Shown piece after piece: positions 57,594 through 64,000 of a DNA stretch of 64,000 bases. Position numbers and translations under genes: made by a program. Origin of the DNA: Oceanihabitans gracilariae (GTDB taxonomy: Bacteria > Bacteroidota > Bacteroidia > Flavobacteriales > Flavobacteriaceae); contig NZ_JBHULM010000007.1 in assembly GCF_042684485.1 (NCBI RefSeq), forward strand, positions 372,001 to 436,000, read 5' to 3'. Position 1 is the first letter of the stretch. Each line of letters starts with the position of its first letter. The notes beneath the pieces were generated by a model. That model was not told the origin of the DNA. It was given only the letters and a program-made list of their open reading frames with translations, and searched no databases.

Positions 57594-58634
57594 TTATTTT
57601 ATGTACTGTATGCTTTCGGCTTCTACTTCATTTACACTATCAAAAAAGCCTTGATCTGTCATCCATTTATCACTATATATTTTACTCATATATCGTGAAC
57701 CATGATCTGGAAAGATGATAACCACTCTTGAATTTTCATCAAATTCTCCGGCTTCTTCTAGTTGTTTCACGGCTTGCATTGCTGCTCCTGAAGTATAACC
57801 TACAAATAAACCTTCGGTTTTTGCAACGTGTCTTGCTGAGTGTGCACTTTCTTCATCTGTTACTTTAACAAAAGTATCAATTGCATCAAAATCTGTTGCT
57901 GTAGGTATTAAGTTTTTACCTAATCCTTCTATTCGGTAAGGATAAATTTCTTTTTCATCAAACTCTCTAGTTTCATGATATTTTTTAATTACAGATCCAA
58001 AAGCATCTACACCTATTACTTTTACATTAGGGTTTTGCTCTTTTAAGTATCTAGCAGTACCAGAAATTGTTCCTCCTGTACCACTACAAGCTACTAAATG
58101 TGTAATTTTCCCTTCTGTTTGTTCCCAAATTTCTGGACCAGTAGAATTATAATGTGCATCTATATTTAACTGGTTAAAATATTGGTTAATGTATACAGAG
58201 CCTTTTATTTCGCTATGTAAACGTTTTGCTACTTCATAATAAGACCTAGGATCATCTGCTCTTACATGTGCAGGGCAAACATATACCTTTGCTCCCATTG
58301 TTTTTAGCATGCTAATTTTATCTGCAGAAGATTTTGAGCTTACTGCTAAAATACAATCGTATCCTTTAATGATACTTACCATTGCAATACTAAATCCTGT
58401 GTTACCAGATGTGGTTTCTATAATGGTATCTCCAGGTTTTAAAATTCCCTGCCTTTCTGCTTGCTCAATTATATATAATGCTACTCTGTCTTTAGATGAG
58501 TGTCCTGGATTAAAAGCTTCTACTTTTGCGTAAAATTCACCTTTAAAAGGAGCTGTAATAGTATTTAGTTTAATTAAAGGTGTATTACCTACTAAATCTA
58601 AAACGTTATCAAATACTTGATTTTTTTGTGCCAT
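57594..58634 (-). CDS. Cysteine-synthase-like PLP enzyme, candidate cysteate synthase
   Basis: 346 residues, fold type II PLP enzyme of the cysteine synthase/cystathionine beta-synthase family. The PLP lysine is K48 in FNPGHSSKDRVALY, the substrate loop is ETTSGNTG (73-80) and the phosphate loop GTGGTISGTARYL. Canonical CysK has NPxxSVKDR and EPTSGNTG; here the form is NPGHSSKDR and ETTSGNTG, and the C-terminus is about 30 residues longer. CBS domains are absent. Next to it lies an alpha-oxoamine synthase. The combination is the one described for capnine biosynthesis (phosphoserine plus sulfite to cysteate), but ordinary cysteine or cystathionine synthesis remains possible. Confidence 0.82.
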   Translation of the reverse strand: MAQKNQVFDNVLDLVGNTPLIKLNTITAPFKGEFYAKVEAFNPGHSSKDRVALYIIEQAERQGILKPGDTIIETTSGNTGFSIAMVSIIKGYDCILAVSSKSSADKISMLKTMGAKVYVCPAHVRADDPRSYYEVAKRLHSEIKGSVYINQYFNQLNIDAHYNSTGPEIWEQTEGKITHLVACSGTGGTISGTARYLKEQNPNVKVIGVDAFGSVIKKYHETREFDEKEIYPYRIEGLGKNLIPTATDFDAIDTFVKVTDEESAHSARHVAKTEGLFVGYTSGAAMQAVKQLEEAGEFDENSRVVIIFPDHGSRYMSKIYSDKWMTDQGFFDSVNEVEAESIQYIK

Positions 58635-58675
58635 AAATACGTTTTATTCTGTTACAAGAAGTAACATAAACTGAG

Positions 58676-58683
58676 CAAAAATA
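58676..58683 (-). promoter_or_regulatory. -7 promoter element of the cysteine-synthase-like gene
   Basis: TATTTTTG on the minus strand, 42 bases before the ATG at 58634. It lies between the oligopeptidase stop (58698) and this gene, so the gene has its own promoter. Confidence 0.45.
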
Positions 58684-58697
58684 CGTAAAAATTTTTA

Positions 58698-60758
58698 TTA
58701 TTCATGAATTCCTTCTAAATCTAATAAAAAAGCGTATTCTAATGCCACTTCTTTTAAGGTTTCAAACCTTCCTGAAGCGCCACCATGACCCGATTCCATG
58801 TCTGTATGTAACAATAATTTATTATTATCTTTCTTTAATTCTCTTAGTTTTGCTACCCATTTTGCAGGTTCCCAATATTGTACTTGAGAATCATGTAAAC
58901 CAGTTGTGACTAACATATTAGGGTATTCTTGTTTTGCAACATTGTCATAAGGAGAATAAGAAAGCATGTACTCATAAAATTCTTTTTCATTAGGATTTCC
59001 CCATTCATCATATTCTCCTGTTGTTAAAGGAATAGTATCATCTAACATAGTAGTAACAACGTCTACAAATGGTACTGCTGCTATTATACCATTATATAAT
59101 TCTGGGTTTAAATTAGCTATTACACCCATTAACAATCCTCCTGCAGATCCTCCATTAGCATATAAATGTGCGTTGGAAGTATATTTTTGTTCAATTAAAA
59201 ATTTAGAACAGTCTATAAAATCATAAAAGGTATTTTTCTTTTGTTTTAGTTTACCTGTTTCATACCAATCTCGTCCTAAATACTCTCCTCCTCTAACATG
59301 TGCTATTGCAAAAATAAAACCTCTATCTAATAAACTTAATCTAATGGTTGAAAAATATGGATCAATCGTTGAACCGTAAGAACCATAGGCGTATTGCAAT
59401 AAGGGGTTTTTACCATCTAATTGTATTCCTTTTTTATACACTAATGAAATAGGAATTTTAACTCCATCTCTAGCTGTTGCCCAAATACGTTTTGAGGTAT
59501 AATTGTCTTCATTAAAAGTGCCTCCTAAAACTTCTTGCACTTTTTTTACTTCTTTGGTTTTTGTTTTAAAATTATAATCAATTACTGAGCTTGGTGTAGT
59601 AAGTGAATTATAACTATATCTTAAAACATCGCTATCAAAATCGGGATTATTTCCGGTGTTTGCGGTATAGGTTTCGTTATTAAATGGCAAGAAATAGTCT
59701 TCTTCTCCATTCCAACTTATTATTCTAATTTTGTTTAACCCATTTTCTCTTTCGCTAACTACCAAATAGTCTTTAAATATTTCAATATCTTCTAATAATA
59801 CATCTTTTCTGTGCGGAATTACATCTTGCCAATATTCTTTTTCGGTTTGTGTTTCTGATGTTTTTTGAAGCTTAAAGTTTACCGCTTTATCCTTATTAGA
59901 AATAATGAAAAAACTATCTTTATAATGTGCTATTGCGTAATCAAGCTCTCTTTCTCTTTTTTGAAAGACTTTAAAATTTCCGTCAGGATTATCTGCATTT
60001 AATATTTGATACTCTGATGTTAACGTACTTGAAGAACCTATAACCAGATATTTTTTAGATTTTGTTTTATAAACAAAGGTGTTGAACGTTTCATCTTTTT
60101 CATGAAAAACCTCCACATCTTCTTCTACTTTTGTGTGTAGTTTGTGTTTAAAAACTTTGTAAGAACGCAGTGTCACTTCGTCTTTTCTTGTATAAAACAA
60201 GGTTTTATTATCATTTGCCCAAGTAATACCTCCTGTAGTATTTTTTATTTCTTCGGTATATATTTGGCCAGTAACTAAGTTTTTAATCTTAATGTTGTAT
60301 TGTCTTCTACTTACTGTATCTGTTGAAAAAGCTGCCATCGTATTATCAGGACTTATGGCTATTCCTCCTATTTTAAAGTAGCTAAAATCTTTTGCCATTT
60401 GGTTACAATCAAACAACAACTCTTCAGGAGCATCTAATGTTTCCTTTTTACGTGTATAAATTGGGTAATCTTTCCCTTTTTCATATTTAGTAATATACCA
60501 ATAGCCATTTAATTTATATGGTACAGAAGTATCATCTTCTTTAATTCTAGCCTTCATTTCTTTAAAAAGAGTTTCTTGAAATGGTTCTGTATGAGCTAAA
60601 ACTTCTTTGGTATACTTGTTTTCTGCGTTTAAATAATCTAAAACCTCTTGGTCTTCTCTATTTTTAAGCCAAAAATAATTATCAATTCTTAGGTCTTTAT
60701 GCGCTAAAAGTTTTTCTGGAATTTGTTTAGCTACTGGAGGATGAAATGTTTTTTTCAA
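58698..60758 (-). CDS. ptrB: Oligopeptidase B-like S9 serine peptidase
   Basis: 686 residues, standard for oligopeptidase B (S9A). The N-terminal beta-propeller region begins with HPPVAKQIPEKLLAHKDLRIDNYFWLKNRED and the catalytic hydrolase domain holds the nucleophile in YANGGSAGGLLMGVIANLNPELY, the acid in VTTGLHDSQVQYWEP and the histidine in DMESGHGGASGRF. It cleaves short peptides after basic residues. No signal peptide, so probably cytoplasmic. A divergent -7 element (60788-60795) lies upstream. Confidence 0.93.
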   Translation of the reverse strand: MKKTFHPPVAKQIPEKLLAHKDLRIDNYFWLKNREDQEVLDYLNAENKYTKEVLAHTEPFQETLFKEMKARIKEDDTSVPYKLNGYWYITKYEKGKDYPIYTRKKETLDAPEELLFDCNQMAKDFSYFKIGGIAISPDNTMAAFSTDTVSRRQYNIKIKNLVTGQIYTEEIKNTTGGITWANDNKTLFYTRKDEVTLRSYKVFKHKLHTKVEEDVEVFHEKDETFNTFVYKTKSKKYLVIGSSSTLTSEYQILNADNPDGNFKVFQKRERELDYAIAHYKDSFFIISNKDKAVNFKLQKTSETQTEKEYWQDVIPHRKDVLLEDIEIFKDYLVVSERENGLNKIRIISWNGEEDYFLPFNNETYTANTGNNPDFDSDVLRYSYNSLTTPSSVIDYNFKTKTKEVKKVQEVLGGTFNEDNYTSKRIWATARDGVKIPISLVYKKGIQLDGKNPLLQYAYGSYGSTIDPYFSTIRLSLLDRGFIFAIAHVRGGEYLGRDWYETGKLKQKKNTFYDFIDCSKFLIEQKYTSNAHLYANGGSAGGLLMGVIANLNPELYNGIIAAVPFVDVVTTMLDDTIPLTTGEYDEWGNPNEKEFYEYMLSYSPYDNVAKQEYPNMLVTTGLHDSQVQYWEPAKWVAKLRELKKDNNKLLLHTDMESGHGGASGRFETLKEVALEYAFLLDLEGIHE

Positions 60759-60787
60759 AGGAAATTATAAATTCTAAAATTATTTTT

Positions 60788-60795
60788 CAAAAGTA
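60788..60795 (-). promoter_or_regulatory. -7 promoter element of the oligopeptidase gene
   Basis: TACTTTTG on the minus strand, 29 bases before the ATG at 60758. A plus-strand TAGTTTTG at 60807-60814 may serve ybaB. Confidence 0.5.
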
Positions 60796-60940
60796 TAAAA
60801 TTTAAATAGTTTTGCAGGGAACAAATATTTTAAAAAAACATTAAAGTTTTAGATTTTCCGATTTCTCGGAAAACACAATATCACATAAAAACCTTGACAA
60901 AAATTGTCAGGATTTAATTTACAATTTAAATAATACAATT

Positions 60941-61264
60941 ATGTTTGGAGACCTTATGGGAATGATGGGTAAAATTAAAGAAACCCAGAAAAAAGTAGAA
61001 GAAACTAAAAAACGCTTAGACACTGTTTTAGTAGATGAACAAAGTCATGATAGCAAGCTAAAAGTTACTTTAACTGCTAATAGAGAAATTAAATCTATTA
61101 CTATTGAAGACGAACTGCTAGAAGACAAAGAACAGCTAGAAGATTATTTAATACTTACTTTAAATAAAGCCATTGCAAAAGCTACACAAATACATGAAGC
61201 TGAAGTTGGAGCTGTTGCTAAAGAAGGAATGCCAAACATTCCTGGAATGGATATGTTTAAATAA
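60941..61264 (+). CDS. ybaB: YbaB/EbfC nucleoid-associated protein
   Basis: 107 residues with the YbaB pattern: an N-terminal coiled-coil helix (MFGDLMGMMGKIKETQKKVEETKKRLDTVLVDEQ) then a small beta domain (KLKVTLTANREIKSITIEDELLEDKEQLEDYLILTLNKAIAKATQIHEAEVGAVAKEGMPNIPGMDMF). It binds DNA as a dimer. In many bacteria it accompanies dnaX-recR; here it stands alone between divergent and convergent genes and has a strong terminator. Confidence 0.93.
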   Translation: MFGDLMGMMGKIKETQKKVEETKKRLDTVLVDEQSHDSKLKVTLTANREIKSITIEDELLEDKEQLEDYLILTLNKAIAKATQIHEAEVGAVAKEGMPNIPGMDMFK

Positions 61265-61278
61265 ACTTATGTTTTATA

Positions 61279-61312
61279 AAAAAAAAGGAAGCTTATATAG
61301 CTTCCTTTTTTG
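61279..61312. terminator. Bidirectional intrinsic terminator
   Basis: Stem GGAAGCT / AGCTTCC extended by A and T runs on both sides, with a 5-base loop, between convergent ybaB and the metalloprotease gene. Confidence 0.88.
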
Positions 61313-61339
61313 TTTTATACCTTTTTGGTTTTATACTTT

Positions 61340-61867
61340 TTAATTTTCTGCATAGTAATTTACCTTTTTATTGTATTCTGGTGATTCTATAAACAATTTT
61401 TCTACCTGATGCTCCCAGTCTTTAACAATATCAAAATAGCTAGTGTTTACTTCTGCCATAATTACATTACAATCTCCACAAGTATGCTTATATCCTAAAA
61501 AGTAATGGCCAAACTCATGAAAGGCAACTACTTTTAAAATTTCCTTATCTAAAAGTGTCATCCAACTAAATACAATTTTTTCTACTTCTTTATTTTCATC
61601 TCTAACAAGTAAACCAAGTGTACCTCCTTTGGTGTTTACCTGAAGCGAATCTACAACAGCAATTTCTTTTAGCTTAAACAACTTATCATGAAAGTCTATA
61701 TTGTACTTTTTACATAGTTCTAAAAAATCATTAAGATAAGGTTGTACAATTCCATCTGTTTTTAAACCTTGGTGTTTGTTTGATTTTAATATTTCAGATT
61801 TTGCACTTTGTGCTTGTAACGAAAAAACAAATGCAAAAAGCATTAAAAAAATTAGTAGGCGTTTCAT
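61340..61867 (-). CDS. Small exported zinc metalloprotease-like protein
   Basis: 175 residues. A signal peptide (MKRLLIFLMLFAFVFSLQAQ) is followed by a domain with the zinc motif HEFGH (117-121) and a third histidine at 128 in HEFGHYFLGYKH, i.e. HExxH-x6-H with one residue more than the metzincin spacing. CGDCNVIMAE directly after it puts two cysteines next to the active site, where metzincins have their Met-turn region. The family is not recognised with certainty. Probably a secreted peptidase of the Bacteroidota periplasm or exterior. Confidence 0.7.
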   Translation of the reverse strand: MKRLLIFLMLFAFVFSLQAQSAKSEILKSNKHQGLKTDGIVQPYLNDFLELCKKYNIDFHDKLFKLKEIAVVDSLQVNTKGGTLGLLVRDENKEVEKIVFSWMTLLDKEILKVVAFHEFGHYFLGYKHTCGDCNVIMAEVNTSYFDIVKDWEHQVEKLFIESPEYNKKVNYYAEN

Positions 61868-62069
61868 AATCTAGTTTTAGTTTAGTTAATAATAAGTATT
61901 GCTTTTGCTAGTCTAACAAGCAGCACATTAACTATTATTTACACGAACTTATAACTAAAAGTTAACTAAAAAAAGAAAAACATGTATTTTAACGCAAATA
62001 TTTGCATTTCATCGTTGTTTTGTAAGAATTTATATATCAATAAGGTACAACATACAAAGTATAACAAAC

Positions 62070-62099
62070 AAAAAAAGGAAGCCTTTCGGCTTCCTTTTA
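62070..62099 (-). terminator. Intrinsic terminator of the OmpA-family gene
   Basis: An 11-bp stem (AAAAGGAAGCC / GGCTTCCTTTT) with a 4-base loop followed on the minus strand by a T run, between the OmpA gene and the metalloprotease gene. Confidence 0.88.
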
Positions 62100-62120
62100 T
62101 ATGTTAGAAAAATCTAGTAA

Positions 62121-63797
62121 TTACTCTTGATTAATTACTCTAAATTGCGTTCTTCTGTTTGCTAAGTGTTCTCTTTCTGTACAAGAAACACCATCAGCAC
62201 ATCTATTTAATAATCTAGTTTCCCCATATCCATTAGATACAATTCTTGAAGAATTGATTCCTTTAGAGATTAAGTAATTCGTTACCGCTTGCGCTCTTCT
62301 TTGTGATAAAGAAAGATTACTTGCTTTAGAACCTCTAGAATCTGTATGTGAAGCAATTTCAACAGAAACACCACCAGCAATAGCAGGTAATAATTTTGCA
62401 TCAATTTCAGCTTTAGCAGCAGGAGTTAATGTAGCAGAACCTAAGTTCCAGTTTATATTAAGGTCATTATACTCTACTAATTTACAATCTACTTCTTTCC
62501 AAGTTGTTAAACCACCTTTTGTTTGTAACACCTCTTTAGATACTGTTTTTGTAATTGCAGGAACAGTACTTTCTACCACTTTAGAATCTTCAGCTAAAAC
62601 TGTTTTCTTTAAAGTAGCAGTTTTTTGAGGAATATCGATAGCTCTTGTAGTTGGAGGAGTTACCATTACAGTACGCTTCATTGTTTTTGTTACTGCAGGA
62701 ATAGAAACAACTTTTGTAGTTTCAGGAATAATAATTGTTTTAGTAACTGTTTTTGTTTCTTGAGGAATTTCAATAACTCTTGTTGTTGGAGGAGTTACCA
62801 TCACCACTCTTTCCATTGTTTTAACTTTTTGAGGAATTTCAATCACTCTAGTAGTTGGAGGAGTTACCATTACTGTTTTCTTAACATTTGTAGTTACAGC
62901 AGGAATATCAATTACTCTAGTAGTTGCAGGCTTAACAACCGTTTTTACTGTGTATGTTGCCATACCACAACCATCACTAGATGTAGATGTATCACAATCT
63001 GGAGTTCTAATAAAAGAAGCATCTGCTGTTAATTCTGTAGTGTTTATAGTAATGTTTTGAGCAGGTACACTCTTATAACACCAGTATCTACAATCATTAG
63101 GATCACTAGAAGCACATTCTGCCGCTGGTGTATCACTCATTTCCCATTTAGCAGTTGCTGGCTTAACTTCAATAACTTGATAGTTAGAAGCAAAACTTGC
63201 AGGAACTATTTTTAAAGAAGTACCATACTCTCTCTTTTTATAGGTTCTTGTTTCTGTTCCATATTCTGCAGGTATAACTTCTAAACGTTGTGCAGCTTCT
63301 TGAGTTACCACAGTAACGTCTTGATTTTCATAAACTGCTGGTACCATTTCTAATCTTTGACTAGCTGGTTGTGTAACCACTTCAAAAGTTTGTGTTTCAT
63401 AAACAGCAGGAACCACTTCTAAACGTTGTGAAGCTTCTTTAACAACTACTGTTTCTGTTTCTGTTTCTGTTCTAGAAGGTATTTTTTCTAAACGTTGTGA
63501 AGCTTCTTGAACAATTACTTCAAAAGTTTGTGTTTCATATACCGCTGGTATTACTTCAAGTCTTTGACTTGCATTTGCTACTACTACTTCTTCGTTTACT
63601 GTAGTATACGTTGCAGGTACTGTACTTAATTTTTTGTACGCTGGAGATACCTGTATCGTTACGTCTTGATTTACCCAAACATCTGGTGTTACGCATCGAA
63701 CGTAACATTTTCCGGGTTCAGGATTTGTTGGTAAATCTTGTGCAACTGCAGCTACGCAGACTACAAAAGATAAAATTGTTAGTAAGGTTTTTTTCAT
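62121..63797 (-). CDS. OmpA-family protein built on 23-residue repeats
   Basis: 558 residues. A signal peptide (MKKTLLTILSFVVCVAAVAQ) is followed by a repeat region: the pattern (A)SQRLExxPAxYETxTxxV recurs at exactly 23-residue spacing (Leu at 57, 80, 103, 126, 149, 172, 195 and Trp at 218), then a cysteine-rich insert (about 228-280) and a second block (PxTTRVIxIPxxxxTxxxxV) with Arg/Lys at 294, 317, 340, 362 and 385. The C-terminal 110 residues are an OmpA/peptidoglycan-binding domain (IASHTDSRGSKASNLSLSQRRAQAVTNYLISKGI, YGETRLLNRC, NRRTQFRV). It probably spans from the outer membrane to the wall as a long beta fibre. A -7 element lies upstream at 63883-63890. Confidence 0.9.
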   Translation of the reverse strand: MKKTLLTILSFVVCVAAVAQDLPTNPEPGKCYVRCVTPDVWVNQDVTIQVSPAYKKLSTVPATYTTVNEEVVVANASQRLEVIPAVYETQTFEVIVQEASQRLEKIPSRTETETETVVVKEASQRLEVVPAVYETQTFEVVTQPASQRLEMVPAVYENQDVTVVTQEAAQRLEVIPAEYGTETRTYKKREYGTSLKIVPASFASNYQVIEVKPATAKWEMSDTPAAECASSDPNDCRYWCYKSVPAQNITINTTELTADASFIRTPDCDTSTSSDGCGMATYTVKTVVKPATTRVIDIPAVTTNVKKTVMVTPPTTRVIEIPQKVKTMERVVMVTPPTTRVIEIPQETKTVTKTIIIPETTKVVSIPAVTKTMKRTVMVTPPTTRAIDIPQKTATLKKTVLAEDSKVVESTVPAITKTVSKEVLQTKGGLTTWKEVDCKLVEYNDLNINWNLGSATLTPAAKAEIDAKLLPAIAGGVSVEIASHTDSRGSKASNLSLSQRRAQAVTNYLISKGINSSRIVSNGYGETRLLNRCADGVSCTEREHLANRRTQFRVINQE

Positions 63798-63882
63798 TTT
63801 AATATAATTTAATGGTTAAACTATTAATTTAATTATGTAATCTTCAGAAACTACTAACTAACTAATAGTCACTAATTTCAAA

Positions 63883-63890
63883 CAAAATTA
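63883..63890 (-). promoter_or_regulatory. Possible -7 promoter element of the OmpA-family gene
   Basis: TAATTTTG on the minus strand fits TAnnTTTG, about 86 bases before the ATG at 63797. The remaining bases to the window edge are AT-rich and hold no other feature I can support. Confidence 0.35.
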
Positions 63891-64000
63891 AAACTTATCA
63901 AACTTTTATTAAATAAAAAATTAAGAACTCTTTAACATTTCGATAAACTACAAATTTACCCGACGAAACCTTGACTAAAAAACATAAACAATTGATTATT

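Noticed and set aside
62625..63032. 135-residue plus-strand ORF rich in Cys, Asn and Ser
   Set aside because: It lies wholly antisense to the repeat region of the OmpA-family gene; its composition merely mirrors the repeated codons of the real gene.
1..64000. rRNA and tRNA genes
   Set aside because: I looked for cloverleaf-like segments and T-loop sequences in the intergenic regions and found none that could be supported.

Overview
This AT-rich 64 kb window looks like chromosome of a marine or environmental member of the Flavobacteriaceae (Bacteroidota). The signs are promoters of the TAnnTTTG type, lipoproteins with acidic residues right after the lipobox cysteine, many protein families typical of the group (DUF5916, DUF6146, DUF3667, DUF4159, TIGR02757, THUMP-like/PG_1098 methyltransferase, BatA-type membrane protein), a TonB-dependent receptor with an N-terminal carboxypeptidase-regulatory-like domain, and near absence of Shine-Dalgarno sequences. 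I saw no rRNA, tRNA, CRISPR array, transposase, integrase or phage gene.

Layout. 1-4.5 kb: end of an unknown gene, two small conserved genes, then a probable metal or cofactor uptake set (His-rich exported protein, TonB receptor, surface lipoprotein). 4.5-15 kb: folE, a DUF5916 outer-membrane protein, a LolD-like ATPase, a polytopic membrane protein, DUF3124 lipoprotein, TIGR02757 protein and an M61 peptidase. 15-20 kb: a glycosyltransferase and a tightly packed operon (BatA protein, dihydroorotase-like protein without its metal histidines, small membrane protein, esterase). 20-33 kb: housekeeping and stress genes (metallo-hydrolase, bcp/nth divergent pair, ECF sigma factor with a previously unlisted 48-residue gene behind it, uvrA, GMP reductase, DEAD-box helicase). 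33.36-34.91 kb: a non-coding array of eight complete tandem units of about 191 bp plus a partial ninth, each carrying an imperfect inverted repeat. 35-44.6 kb: a minus-strand block with a retinol-saturase-like oxidoreductase, methylglyoxal synthase, a sugar kinase, gapA, pfkA and a TamB-like giant protein. 44.7-48.3 kb: tsaD, a parvulin, rsmE, DUF4159.

48.27-52.08 kb is the clearest accessory region. Six small, mostly unrecognisable ORFs, each followed by a roughly 100-150 bp spacer, several of them strongly palindromic and related to each other, are inserted directly behind the DUF4159 stop codon. The first of these genes is bracketed by exactly complementary 10-mers, as in integron cassettes. 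I read this as an integron-cassette-like array without a visible integrase. 52-64 kb returns to core genes: MFS transporter, TrmH methyltransferase, AI-2E family protein, THUMP-like methyltransferase; then a neighbouring alpha-oxoamine synthase and cysteine-synthase-like enzyme that together could make the sulfonolipid capnine; oligopeptidase B, YbaB, a secreted metalloprotease and an OmpA-family protein built on an exact 23-residue repeat.

All names come from reading the translated sequences from memory of families; no database search was run. DUF numbers in particular should be taken as strong hints, not as verified hits.
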